From SURF-13 sp041695325 (GTDB lineage: Bacteria; Pseudomonadota; Gammaproteobacteria; SURF-13), in the NCBI GenBank assembly GCA_041695325.1, contig JBGFRC010000024.1:1-64000 (forward strand): 64,000 nt of DNA, given 5' to 3'. The position numbers and the translations under genes are program-made. The notes under the pieces were generated by a model. That model did not search any database and was not told where the DNA came from. It saw nothing but the letters and a program-made list of their open reading frames with translations. Below, in pieces: positions 33,384 through 43,543 of this stretch (position 1 is its first letter; every line of letters begins with the position of its first letter).

Positions 33384-33954
33384 GCAGCAGCGTCATCCCC
33401 AGGCTGGTGCGGTGCGCCTGGTCCACCACCGTGCGTTGCAGGATCACGATGTCTTTTTTCGCGCACAGGTTTTCAAAATCCCTGAGCGTGCACAGATGAA
33501 TGTTGGGCGTGTTGTACCAGTCATTGGGGAGGTTGCGCGACACCGGCATGTGGCCGCCGAACGCGATTTGCAGACGATTTTGCCAGTAACCGAAATTGGG
33601 GAAACTCACGATGCCCTCGCTGCCCACGTGCAGCATTTCATCCAGCAACCGCTCCGGGTAGCGCACCGCCTGCAGGGTGAGCGACAGGATCACGTAGTCA
33701 AACGAATCCGCATCGAAATAACCCGACAGGCCGGCGTCGAGGTCGCTCTGAATCACGTTCACCTTGTTCTCGAGGCACTTCTGGATTTTATCCTCGTCCA
33801 GTTCCAGGCCGTAGCCGGTGACCTCGCGCGTGGCGTTGAGGTAGGACAGCAGCGCGCCATCGCCGCAACCGAGATCGAGCACGCGGCTTTGGGGCGCGAT
33901 CCACTCGCTGATGATTTCAAGATCGGGGCGCAGTGCGGGCAACCGTTGGGTCAT
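33331..33954 (-). CDS. metW: Methionine biosynthesis protein MetW
   Basis: 207-residue Rossmann methyltransferase-like protein: VLDLGCGDGALLSYLN, GYGLELDEDKIQKCLENKVNVIQSDLD, FDYVILSLTLQAV, VSFPNFGYWQNRLQ and NTPNIHLCTLRDFENLC. MetW is required with MetX for homoserine acylation in several proteobacteria. Its start overlaps the metX stop by 4 bp. Its 3' end overlaps ampG convergently by 53 bp. Confidence 0.95.
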   Translation of the reverse strand: MTQRLPALRPDLEIISEWIAPQSRVLDLGCGDGALLSYLNATREVTGYGLELDEDKIQKCLENKVNVIQSDLDAGLSGYFDADSFDYVILSLTLQAVRYPERLLDEMLHVGSEGIVSFPNFGYWQNRLQIAFGGHMPVSRNLPNDWYNTPNIHLCTLRDFENLCAKKDIVILQRTVVDQAHRTSLGMTLLPNLLGEIALYRFRRKPG

Positions 33955-35102
33955 GGCACACCCGCCTCAACGGCCACGCGCTCCATATAGGCGCGCAGCA
34001 GCGCCTGATAGCGCGGATTGGGAATGAGAAAGGCATCGTGCCCTTCGTGCGAGGTGATCTCGGCGTAACTCACGTCGTGGTCGTTATCGAGCAGCGCCCG
34101 CACGATCTCGCGCGAGCGCACCGGCGGAAAACGCCAGTCGCTGGTGAAGGCCAGCACCAGAAATCCCGCCTGTGCCTGCCTCAAGGCCGCCGACAAATTG
34201 TGATCGAACTCCGCCGCGGGATCGAAATAGTCCAGCGCCTTGGTCATCAGCAAATAGGTATTGGCGTCAAAACGCTCGACGAACGATTGGCCCTGATAGC
34301 GCAGGTAGCTTTCGACCTGGAATTCCACGTCGAAGCCGAAACCGAGCTTGCCTTCGCGCAGCTCGCGTCCGAACTTGGCGCGCATCGCGTCATCGGAGAG
34401 ATAGGTGATGTGGCCGAGCATGCGCGCCAGCATCAAGCCGCGGCGCGGCGTGACGTTGTGCTCATAATAATGCCCGGCGTGAAAATCGGGGTCGGACATG
34501 ATGGCCTGACGCGCCACCTCGTTGAACGCGATGTTCTGCGCTGAGAGCTTGGGCGCGGCGGCGATCACCAGCGCGTGGCGCAGGCCATTCGGGTAGTCCA
34601 TCGCCCATTGCAGGCTTTGCATGCCGCCCAGGCTGCCGCCGATCACCGCCGCCCATTGCTCGATGCCGAGCGCCTCGCCCAGACGTTTCTGGCTTCGCAC
34701 CCAGTCGCGCACCGTGACGATGGGGAAGTCGGGGCCGTACGGCTTGCCGGTGGCGGGATTCAGGCTCACCGGCCCGGTGGAGCCCTTACAGCCGCCCAGA
34801 TTATTGAGCGACACCACAAAGAAGCGCCGCGTGTCAAACGGCTTGCCGGGACCGATGCAGGAGTCCCACCAGCCCGGTTTCTTGTCGTCCGGCGAGTGAT
34901 AGCCCGCCGCGTGGTGATCGCCGGACAGCGCGTGGCAGATCAGCAACGCGTTGGAGCGATCGCAGTTTAACTCGCCGTAGGTCTCGTAAACCACCTCATA
35001 CTCGTCCAGCGTGCGTCCGCAGTCGAGCGCCAGCGGCGCGCTGAAACGGCGCGTCTGCGGGGTGACCAGACCGACTGAGTCTGCGGGTATCGCCTTGGGC
35101 AT
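33951..35102 (-). CDS. metX: Homoserine O-acyltransferase MetX
   Basis: 383-residue alpha/beta-hydrolase that activates homoserine for methionine synthesis. Nucleophile Ser in IGGSLGGMQSLQWA, ALSGDHHAAG oxyanion region, Asp in FTSDWRFPP and His in SHEGHDAFL. MetX-MetW pairs use acetyl- or succinyl-CoA; many gammaproteobacterial MetX enzymes are succinyltransferases, but the acyl donor cannot be settled here. Follows ettA by 12 bp. Confidence 0.95.
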   Translation of the reverse strand: MPKAIPADSVGLVTPQTRRFSAPLALDCGRTLDEYEVVYETYGELNCDRSNALLICHALSGDHHAAGYHSPDDKKPGWWDSCIGPGKPFDTRRFFVVSLNNLGGCKGSTGPVSLNPATGKPYGPDFPIVTVRDWVRSQKRLGEALGIEQWAAVIGGSLGGMQSLQWAMDYPNGLRHALVIAAAPKLSAQNIAFNEVARQAIMSDPDFHAGHYYEHNVTPRRGLMLARMLGHITYLSDDAMRAKFGRELREGKLGFGFDVEFQVESYLRYQGQSFVERFDANTYLLMTKALDYFDPAAEFDHNLSAALRQAQAGFLVLAFTSDWRFPPVRSREIVRALLDNDHDVSYAEITSHEGHDAFLIPNPRYQALLRAYMERVAVEAGVP

Positions 35103-35114
35103 GCCGTTAGATTA

Positions 35115-36785
<1,671 letters not shown>

Positions 36786-36864
36786 AAAGGCAGTTACAAG
36801 ATACAAGTGACAGGAGAAAAAGGATCAGGCGCTATGATAGTGGATATTCGCCCGCGATTGCTTG

Positions 36865-37461
36865 TTACATGGCGCTTGCTACCGGCTTCTCCAGACGCAA
36901 AGCGGGGGCGTGGTCTTCGTAGTAATCGGCGATCCGCCGCATAAGCTGAAAGCCTGCCTTCCGGTACAGGCGCAAGGCGGGGGCGTTGTCGCTGCGCACT
37001 TCCAGGCTTAATACGCGGCAGCCTCGCTCCCCCGCCGCGCACTCGGCGTGCGCGAGCAGCGCGCGGGCGATGCCGCGGCCTTGATAGGAGGGATGCACGG
37101 CGATGGAGTAGAGCCGCGCCTGGAGCGAGTTGCGCCGGTAGAGCAGCACGGCGTTGCCTGCCACGCACCCATCTTCTTCATACACCCATACTTCCGCGCT
37201 GGCGCTGTGTAGCAGGCGGCGCAAACTTTGCGGCGACAGGCGGTCGCCGGGGAAGTGGCGCTCCAGCGCGGCCAGGGCGTCAAGGTCGGCGGGCAGCGCG
37301 GCGCGTATTCCCGCGCCGCGCCTGTCTGCGCCTGCTTGCGCGCTGCGCGCAGGCAAGTGCGGACGCGCACAGGCAGGCGCATCCACCTGCAGCTTTACGC
37401 CGGACGGCGTGGCAGGTTCAGCCTTGAGCACTGTAACGGCTGAGGGTGAACTTCTCGCCAA
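36865..37461 (-). CDS. GNAT-family N-acetyltransferase, RimI-like, N-terminus uncertain
   Basis: The C-terminal 145 residues are a clear GNAT domain: IRAALPADLDALAALERHFP, AGNAVLLYRR, YSIAVHPSYQGRGIARALLAHAE (acetyl-CoA loop) and LEVRSDNAPALRLYRKAGFQ. Substrate unknown. The first 50 residues are odd: no ATG exists, possible starts are TTG (37461) or GTG (37431), and residues about 30-50 are encoded by a GC-rich imperfect palindrome (about 37325-37385). The beginning overlaps the upstream DUF2156 gene by up to 44 bp. Confidence 0.82.
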   Translation of the reverse strand: MARSSPSAVTVLKAEPATPSGVKLQVDAPACARPHLPARSAQAGADRRGAGIRAALPADLDALAALERHFPGDRLSPQSLRRLLHSASAEVWVYEEDGCVAGNAVLLYRRNSLQARLYSIAVHPSYQGRGIARALLAHAECAAGERGCRVLSLEVRSDNAPALRLYRKAGFQLMRRIADYYEDHAPALRLEKPVASAM

Positions 37462-38512
37462 ACAGCGCCGGGCGGTAGCTCATCTTCACCTTGCGCAGGT
37501 TTTCCAGGCCCAGGTCGTCACCGACGTTGATGAAGGTGCAGTCGCGGTAGGTCTTGGCGAATTCGCGGAACAGGTATTGCGCCGAGCCCTGGATGGTGAA
37601 GTTGGTTTTCTCCACCAGTACGCTGGCCACGTCCGCGGTGATGCGCTCGCCGAAGGTGAAGCCTTCGATGCGCCCGCCGATGATAAGGCACAGGCCGCCC
37701 AATCCCAGATAGTCGTAGTGCTCCAGCGCGCGGTTGATGGCGGTGCGTTCCAGCTCCGCGGTGCACAGAAAATGGGGTATCTCCTGTGCGGGCAGATATT
37801 TGATGCGCCCCTGCAGCCAGCGGTTGACGAGGTCGCGGATGCCGTCCCAGTGCTCGCGCCCCGCCGGCTCCATGCGGTGACCGGGATAGCTGCGCCGGAA
37901 CTGATTGATCTCGTTGCGCTTGGTCTTGTAGGCGTTGCCCTTGAGCTCGATCAGGTCGGAGGTGGTATAGATGTAGTCCGGTAGCGCGCGTTCCACCAGC
38001 CAGTTATTGGTCACGGCGGGGAACGGGACGTCCTGCTCCAGGTTCAGCGCCTGAAGGAAATCGCGGTACACGAACTCGACCTTGCCGAGCCAGGGGGTGG
38101 CGTTGTAGCCGTCCATGATCTCGAAGCAGGCGGCGAGCGCGCCCGGCTGATCCTGCGGCGCGCCGAGCGGCGGCAGCAGCATGGCAAGGCCGTCGCCGGT
38201 CAGACTGAACAGGCAGAAGCAGTCCTCGATGATCTGGTAAAAGCCGCTCTTCTGGGTCAGCCAGATGATGTTGTTGGCGAAGGTGTAATCGGAGAGCGGG
38301 ACTTGGGCGCGGCGCTGGTAGGCTTCGAACAGCGGCTTGACGTCGGCGGTAAAGGGATAAAGCTTGTGGCCTTCTATGGCGAGGTAGCGGTTGGGGAAAC
38401 TTTTGTTGACATGCAGCGTCAGGTTTTCAACGGGGGGGGAAGGTCGTTCCCATCGGAGGTGATGATTCGATGGCTGACTACTACCGGGAGGTTCTTCAAG
38501 GGTGCGTAACAT
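37418..38512 (-). CDS. DUF2156/LPG-synthase C-terminal domain protein, soluble
   Basis: 364 residues without membrane helices. Resembles the C-terminal, tRNA-dependent aminoacyltransferase-like half of phosphatidylglycerol lysyltransferase (dup-GNAT): PLFEAYQRRAQVPLSDYTFANNIIWL, KTKRNEINQFRRSYP, EGFTFGERI, EKTNFTIQGSAQYLFREFAKTY and FINVGDDLGLENLRKVKMSYRP. Stand-alone members of this family have no assigned substrate. The start at 38512 has AGGAG 11 nt upstream. Codons 26-28 contain eight consecutive C residues, a potential slippage site. Confidence 0.85.
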   Translation of the reverse strand: MLRTLEEPPGSSQPSNHHLRWERPSPPVENLTLHVNKSFPNRYLAIEGHKLYPFTADVKPLFEAYQRRAQVPLSDYTFANNIIWLTQKSGFYQIIEDCFCLFSLTGDGLAMLLPPLGAPQDQPGALAACFEIMDGYNATPWLGKVEFVYRDFLQALNLEQDVPFPAVTNNWLVERALPDYIYTTSDLIELKGNAYKTKRNEINQFRRSYPGHRMEPAGREHWDGIRDLVNRWLQGRIKYLPAQEIPHFLCTAELERTAINRALEHYDYLGLGGLCLIIGGRIEGFTFGERITADVASVLVEKTNFTIQGSAQYLFREFAKTYRDCTFINVGDDLGLENLRKVKMSYRPALFGEKFTLSRYSAQG

Positions 38513-38547
38513 TGGGCGTCTTGCTCCTGTGTGATTGAGGTGGCGTT

Positions 38548-38576
38548 ACTAAAACAAAATACGCCGCGCCTGTCAA
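38548..38576 (-). promoter_or_regulatory. Candidate sigma-70 promoter of the DUF2156 gene
   Basis: Minus strand: perfect -35 TTGACA (38571-38576), 17-bp spacer, -10 TTTAGT (38548-38553), about 35 bp upstream of the start codon. Confidence 0.5.
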
Positions 38577-38610
38577 TGACTATTTTTCAGGGATGGTAAA
38601 CTGACTTCCG

Positions 38611-39564
38611 ATGGACCGGGTATGCGTATACATCGGCGCGGCGCTGGCGCGCTACGGCTTCGGCCACGGCCATCCGTTCGGGCCGGACCGGATGGATGCG
38701 TTCTGGAACGAAGCGCGGCGGCTGGGGCTGCACCGGCGCGTCAGCGTGTGCGCGCCGGTGCAGGCGACCCAGGAGGAAATCGAGCGCTTCCACACCCACG
38801 ACTACGTGCAGCGCGTCCAGGCGCAATCCCAAACCGGACGCGGCTATCTCGACTACGGCGACACGCCCGCGTTTCCCGGCGTATACGAGGCTGCGGCCAC
38901 GGTGGCGGGCTCGGCGCTCGACGCCATGCGCCGTATCATGGAAGCCCGCTGCCGATACGCTTTCGTGCCCATTGCGGGCCTGCATCACGCCCGGCGCGAC
39001 ACGGCGGCGGGTTTTTGCGTGTTCAACGACTGCGGCGTGGTGATCGAGAGCTTGCGCACGGAGTACGGCGTCAAGCGCATCGCCTATGTGGACATAGATG
39101 CGCACCACGGCGACGGGGTGTTCTACGCCTTCGAGGGCGACCCCGATGTGTTCATCGCCGATCTGCACGAGGACGGGCGCACTTTATACCCCGGCACCGG
39201 CGCGGCGCACGAACGCGGCGCGGGGGCGGCCGCAGGCAGCAAGCTCAATATCCCCATGCCGCCGGGCGCCATCGATCAGGATTTCCTCGCCGCCTGGCCG
39301 CGCGTGGAGCGGTTCCTGCGCGACGCGCGCCCGGAGTTTATTATCTTGCAATGCGGCGCAGACAGTCTGGCCGATGATCCCATCACCCACCTGGGCTATA
39401 GCCGCGAGGCGCACCGCCACGCCGCCGCGAGTTTGTGCGGGATTGCCGAGGCGTGTTGCGAAGGACGCCTGCTCGCCCTGGGCGGCGGCGGCTACAACCG
39501 CGCCAACATCGCCGCCGCCTGGACTGCGGTGGTAGAGGCGTTGCTGAGCAGCCCACCGGAATGA
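38611..39564 (+). CDS. Histone-deacetylase-superfamily deacetylase (AcuC-like)
   Basis: 317-residue zinc-dependent amidohydrolase. Active-site features: GLHHARRD (catalytic His pair), VDIDAHHGDGVFYAF (zinc Asp and His), second zinc Asp in CGADSLADDP and catalytic Tyr in GGGGYN. Bacterial members deacetylate acetyl-lysine (AcuC) or acetylpolyamines; a protein- versus polyamine-deacetylase role is not decidable. Full length; single gene, divergent from the DUF2156 gene. Confidence 0.9.
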   Translation: MDRVCVYIGAALARYGFGHGHPFGPDRMDAFWNEARRLGLHRRVSVCAPVQATQEEIERFHTHDYVQRVQAQSQTGRGYLDYGDTPAFPGVYEAAATVAGSALDAMRRIMEARCRYAFVPIAGLHHARRDTAAGFCVFNDCGVVIESLRTEYGVKRIAYVDIDAHHGDGVFYAFEGDPDVFIADLHEDGRTLYPGTGAAHERGAGAAAGSKLNIPMPPGAIDQDFLAAWPRVERFLRDARPEFIILQCGADSLADDPITHLGYSREAHRHAAASLCGIAEACCEGRLLALGGGGYNRANIAAAWTAVVEALLSSPPE

Positions 39565-39586
39565 TACGCCGCCACGGAAGCTTAAT

Positions 39587-39612
39587 GTGATGCAAAACGA
39601 GCTTTGCATCAC
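39587..39612. terminator. Hairpin between convergent genes
   Basis: Ten-bp perfect arms GTGATGCAAA (39587-39596) and TTTGCATCAC (39603-39612), 6-nt loop, between the deacetylase stop and the stop of the small membrane gene. No clear T-run, so termination is only a guess; it resembles single modules of the multi-hairpin repeats. Confidence 0.45.
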
Positions 39613-39615
39613 CCT

Positions 39616-39837
39616 TTAACCGCCCCCTTGCTGCTGCTCGCCCGGCTTGGGCGCATTGAGCGCCTTGAAGAAACACCACACGATGGAAGCCAGCCAATAC
39701 ACCAGCGTCCATCCCACGCCCGCCGCCATCATGATGGCCGGACTCAGGGTAAACCAGGTGAGTATCAGGACGACGATGAGCGAGACGATCCAGGCGGGAA
39801 TACGGTTTTGCAGGCACAGGTACATTTGCTGCATCAT
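39616..39837 (-). CDS. Small two-helix membrane protein, function unknown
   Basis: 73 residues, MMQQMYLCLQNRIPAWIVSLI at the start, two hydrophobic segments (about 14-32 and 35-57), ending in a Pro/Gln/Gly-rich tail PKPGEQQQGGG. Start at 39837 is fixed by a strong RBS (AAGGAG, 7 nt upstream). No family recognised. Monocistronic and convergent with the deacetylase gene. Confidence 0.7.
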   Translation of the reverse strand: MMQQMYLCLQNRIPAWIVSLIVVLILTWFTLSPAIMMAAGVGWTLVYWLASIVWCFFKALNAPKPGEQQQGGG

Positions 39838-39969
39838 GGTAGACTCCTTTCCGTAGGTCTTTTGACGTTTCAAAGTTTATCTCAAAATCTCGCCCCGATG
39901 CCTTGACCGATGCCCGCGAAATGGGGGCAAAAATCGGTTATTCTTAGAGTCTTTACTTCAGGGAAACCC

Positions 39970-41226
39970 ATGTTCAGCAAAAGCATGAAAATCGCCGGTT
40001 TTGACGACGAGCTGTGGAACGCCATCCAGGCGGAAAGCCGGCGTCAGGAGGATCACATCGAGCTCATCGCCTCGGAAAATTATGCCAGCCCCAGGGTGCT
40101 GGAGGCGCAAGGTTCGGTGCTCACCAATAAATACGCCGAAGGCTATCCCGGCAAGCGCTACTACGGCGGCTGCGAACACGTGGACGTGGCCGAGCAGCTT
40201 GCCGTCGAGCGGGTGAAGAAATTGTTCGGCGCCGATTACGCCAACGTGCAGCCGCACTCCGGTTCGCAGGCCAACGCCGCGGTGTACACGGCGCTGCTCA
40301 ATCCGGGCGACACCCTCCTCGGCATGAGCCTCGCCCACGGCGGTCATCTCACGCACGGCGCAAAGGTGAATTTTTCCGGCAAGATTTATAACTCCGTGCA
40401 GTACGGTCTCAATCCCGCCACCGGAGAGATTGACTATGACCGGGTGGAAAAGCTGGCGCTGGAGCATAAACCGAAAATGATCGTGGCGGGTTTTTCCGCC
40501 TATTCGCGCGTGGTGGACTGGCAGCGCTTCCGCGCCATCGCGGACAAGGTGGGGGCCTATTTGTTCGTGGACATCGCCCACCCAGCGGGCCTGATCGCGG
40601 CGGGCGTGTATCCCAGCCCGGTGAACATCGCCGACGTCACCACCTCCACCACGCACAAGACCCTGCGCGGCCCGCGCGGCGGCGTCATTATGGCGCGCGC
40701 CAACCCGGACATCGAGAAGAAGCTCAACTCCACCGTGTTCCCCGGCATCCAGGGCGGACCGCTGATGCACGTCATCGCCGCCAAGGCGGTGGCCTTCAAG
40801 GAGGCGCTGGCGCCGGAATTCAAGACCTATCAGCAGCAGGTGCTCACCAACGCGCGCGCCATGGCCAAGACCGTGATCGAGCGCGGCTATAACGTGGTCT
40901 CCGGCGGCACCGACAATCATTTATTCCTGGTGGACCTGGTGAACAAGAAGCTCACCGGCAAGGACGCCGAGGCCGCGCTCGGCAAGGCGAACATCACGGT
41001 GAACAAGAACGCCGTGCCCAACGACCCGCAGTCGCCGTTCGTGACCAGCGGCATCCGCATCGGCACCCCGGCCATCACCACGCGCGGTTTTAACGAAAAT
41101 GACGCGCGTCTGCTCGCGGGCTGGATCTGCGACGTGCTGGACAACATCACGGACGAAAAGGTGATCGCGCGCGTCAAGCAGCAGGCGCTGGACATCTGCC
41201 GCCGCCTGCCGGTGTATGGCGGATAG
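39970..41226 (+). CDS. glyA: Serine hydroxymethyltransferase
   Basis: PLP enzyme interconverting serine and glycine with tetrahydrofolate, the main one-carbon source. 418 residues: IELIASENYASPRVLEAQGS, NKYAEGYPGKRYYGGCE, LAHGGHLTHG, PLP lysine in TTSTTHKTLRGPRGG and FPGIQGGPL. Leads directly into nrdR and the riboflavin cluster, a frequent order in proteobacteria (glyA-nrdR-ribD). Confidence 0.98.
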   Translation: MFSKSMKIAGFDDELWNAIQAESRRQEDHIELIASENYASPRVLEAQGSVLTNKYAEGYPGKRYYGGCEHVDVAEQLAVERVKKLFGADYANVQPHSGSQANAAVYTALLNPGDTLLGMSLAHGGHLTHGAKVNFSGKIYNSVQYGLNPATGEIDYDRVEKLALEHKPKMIVAGFSAYSRVVDWQRFRAIADKVGAYLFVDIAHPAGLIAAGVYPSPVNIADVTTSTTHKTLRGPRGGVIMARANPDIEKKLNSTVFPGIQGGPLMHVIAAKAVAFKEALAPEFKTYQQQVLTNARAMAKTVIERGYNVVSGGTDNHLFLVDLVNKKLTGKDAEAALGKANITVNKNAVPNDPQSPFVTSGIRIGTPAITTRGFNENDARLLAGWICDVLDNITDEKVIARVKQQALDICRRLPVYGG

Positions 41227-41257
41227 AATAAACCAACGCTATATCCAGCCCGGCTCC

Positions 41258-41280
41258 TTCCCCCTTGACGGGGGGGGGTC
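41258..41280. repeat. Degenerate CCCCC/GGGGG palindrome with a G9 run
   Basis: TTCCCCCTTGACGGGGG followed by more G residues (nine in a row) between glyA and nrdR. It looks like a decayed member of the CCCCTCTCCC family. Confidence 0.5.
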
Positions 41281-41299
41281 AGGACGGGGGTGAGCCGTC

Positions 41300-41809
41300 A
41301 TGCGCTGCCCCTTCTGCGGAGCCGAAGACACCAAGGTGGTGGACTCGCGCCTGGCGAGCGAGGGCAGCCAGGTGCGCCGCCGCCGCGAGTGTCTGGTGTG
41401 CGGCGAGCGCTACACCACCTTCGAGTCCGCCGAGCTTGCCATGCCGCGCATCATCAAGCGCGACGGCAGCCGGGCCAATTTTGATGAAGACAAGCTGCGC
41501 GGCGGCATGATGCGCGCCCTGGAAAAACGCCCCGTGCCGAGCGACAAAATCGAGGCCGCGGTGCAGCGCATCAAACAGCGCCTGCGCGCCGGCGGCGAGC
41601 GCGAGCTGCCCTCGCGCACCCTGGGCGAGTGGGTGATGGACGAGCTGCGCGCGCTGGATGAAGTCGCCTACGTGCGCTTCGCCTCGGTGTATCGCAGCTT
41701 CCAGGACGTGCGCGCCTTCCGCGAGGAGATCGAGCGCCTGGAAAACCAGCCCGCCGCAGAGGCCAAAAAGCAGCTCCCGCTGATTACCGCCGACGCCGTT
41801 AAGAAATGA
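41300..41809 (+). CDS. nrdR: Transcriptional repressor NrdR
   Basis: 169 residues: N-terminal zinc ribbon (CPFC at 3-6 and CLVC at 31-34, with RRRRECLVCGERYTTFE) and an ATP-cone domain (about 49-140, IIKRDGSRANFDEDKLRGGMMRALEKR). Represses ribonucleotide reductase genes in response to ATP/dATP. nrd genes are not in the window. Its stop overlaps the ribD start by 4 bp. Confidence 0.97.
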   Translation: MRCPFCGAEDTKVVDSRLASEGSQVRRRRECLVCGERYTTFESAELAMPRIIKRDGSRANFDEDKLRGGMMRALEKRPVPSDKIEAAVQRIKQRLRAGGERELPSRTLGEWVMDELRALDEVAYVRFASVYRSFQDVRAFREEIERLENQPAAEAKKQLPLITADAVKK

Positions 41810-42927
41810 TGGTGCAGGATCACGCCTGCATGGCCCACGCCCTGCAACTCGCGGCGCGCGGCCTGTACACGGCGCACCCGAATCCGCGCGTCGGCTGCGT
41901 CATCGCGCAGGGCGATGAAATCGTTGGCGAAGGCTGGCATCGGCGCACCGGTGAAGCGCACGCGGAAATCCACGCCTTAAACGAAGCCGGTGAACGCGCG
42001 CGCGGCGCCACCGCTTACATCACGCTCGAACCCTGCTGTCATCACGGCCGCACTCCGCCCTGCACCGAAGCGCTGATCCAGGCGGGCCTGGCGCGCGTGG
42101 TGGCGGCCATGCTCGACCCCAATCCCAAGGTGGCCGGTCAAGGTTTAAAACGATTGAGCGCGGCGGGCATTGCTGTGGAACACGGCCTCCTGCAAGCCGA
42201 GGCGGAAAAATTGAATCGCGGCTTCGTCATGCGCATGCGTTCAGGCCGCCCGTTGGTGCGCGTGAAACTGGCCATGACGCTCGACGGGCGCACTGCGGCG
42301 GCGGACGGCGAGAGCAAATGGATCAGCGGCGCGGCGGCGCGGGCTGATGTGCAGCGCCTGCGCGCCGAGAGCGGCGCGATCATGACCGGCGTCAACACCG
42401 TGCTCAGCGACGACCCGCTGCTCACCGTGCGCCTGCCGGAGTTCGATGCATTCCAGGGCAAGCAGCCGCTGCGCGTGGTGCTGGACTCTCGCCTGCGCTT
42501 CCCGCGCAACGCGCGCATGCTCGCGCAGCCGGGACGCACCCTGGTCATTACCGGCGGGCGCGATGCCGCTAAAAATCCTCCCGCCGTGATTGAGACCGTG
42601 AGCCTGAGCGGACAAAATGGCAAGGTGGACTTGCGCGCCGCGCTGCGCCATCTCGCCGGACGGCACGAAATCAACGACGTGCTGGTGGAGGCCGGACCGG
42701 TTTTAAGCGGCGCGCTGATGGAGGCGCAGCTGGTGGATGAGCTCGTTATTTATCTCGCGCCCGCCCTGCTGGGCGACAGCGCGCGCGGCCTGTTACACCT
42801 GCCCGCGCTGCAACGCCTGGCGCAGCGCCTCACGCTCGACATCCTCGACATGCGCCCGATCGGCAGGGACTGGCGCATCACCGCCCGGCCGTTGTATGGC
42901 GTTATGTATAGCCAAGCCGGTATTTAG
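41806..42927 (+). CDS. ribD: Riboflavin-specific deaminase/reductase
   Basis: Two riboflavin steps: deamination then NADPH reduction of the pyrimidine intermediate. 373 residues: deaminase domain (1-145; zinc ligands in HAEIHAL and PCCHHGRTPPC) and reductase domain (150-373; RVKLAMTLDGRTAAADGESKWISG, GVNTVLSDDPLLTVR, VEAGPVLSGALM). Followed by ribE after 25 bp. Confidence 0.97.
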   Translation: MMVQDHACMAHALQLAARGLYTAHPNPRVGCVIAQGDEIVGEGWHRRTGEAHAEIHALNEAGERARGATAYITLEPCCHHGRTPPCTEALIQAGLARVVAAMLDPNPKVAGQGLKRLSAAGIAVEHGLLQAEAEKLNRGFVMRMRSGRPLVRVKLAMTLDGRTAAADGESKWISGAAARADVQRLRAESGAIMTGVNTVLSDDPLLTVRLPEFDAFQGKQPLRVVLDSRLRFPRNARMLAQPGRTLVITGGRDAAKNPPAVIETVSLSGQNGKVDLRAALRHLAGRHEINDVLVEAGPVLSGALMEAQLVDELVIYLAPALLGDSARGLLHLPALQRLAQRLTLDILDMRPIGRDWRITARPLYGVMYSQAGI

Positions 42928-42952
42928 CGGCTAAGATGAAATTTTTCAGATC

Positions 42953-43543
42953 ATGTTCACCGGCATTATCCAGTCCGTCGGCGCCGTCACCGAGCTTACG
43001 CGCAGGGGCGCGGACGTGCGTGCGCGCATCGGCGGCGATCTCGACCTCTCCAAAATATGCGCCGGCGACAGCATCGCGGTAAACGGGGTATGTCTTACCG
43101 TAACGGAGCGCGACGCGCGGAGTTTCGCCGCAGACATCTCGGCCGAAACGCAGCGCTGCACCACACTGGGCTCGCTCAAGCCGGGCGAGCGTGTCAATCT
43201 GGAACCGGCGCTCGCCGCCGGCGCGCCGCTCGGCGGCCATTTTGTCACCGGGCACGTGGACGGCGTGGGCCGTGTGCTGAGCAGCCGGCCGGAAGGCGCA
43301 TCGCTGCGCGTGAGCATTGAGGCCCCCGCCGCATTAGCGAAATACATCGCCGTGAAAGGCTCCATTTGTGTGGATGGAGTGAGTCTCACCGTGAATGAAA
43401 TCGCCGGTAACGCGTTTTCCGTCAACTTTATCCCGCACACCCTGCATCACACCACGCTGGGTGATCGGCACGCGGGCAACCGGGTCAATCTGGAAGTGGA
43501 CATCATCGCGCGTTATCTGGAAAGGTTGCACACATGCCGCTGA
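42953..43543 (+). CDS. ribE: Riboflavin synthase, alpha subunit
   Basis: Dismutates two 6,7-dimethyl-8-ribityllumazine molecules to riboflavin. 196 residues, two tandem lumazine-binding barrels: MFTGIIQSVGAV, GDSIAVNGVCLTV, GGHFVTGHVDGVG and second-repeat KGSICVDGVSLTVNE. Overlaps the ribBX start by 10 bp. E. coli calls this gene ribC; the name ribE follows common usage. Confidence 0.97.
   Translation: MFTGIIQSVGAVTELTRRGADVRARIGGDLDLSKICAGDSIAVNGVCLTVTERDARSFAADISAETQRCTTLGSLKPGERVNLEPALAAGAPLGGHFVTGHVDGVGRVLSSRPEGASLRVSIEAPAALAKYIAVKGSICVDGVSLTVNEIAGNAFSVNFIPHTLHHTTLGDRHAGNRVNLEVDIIARYLERLHTCR

Noticed and set aside
41227..41299. FMN riboswitch ahead of the riboflavin genes
   Set aside because: The 73-bp gap before nrdR holds only a C/G palindrome; none of the conserved RFN-element segments is visible.
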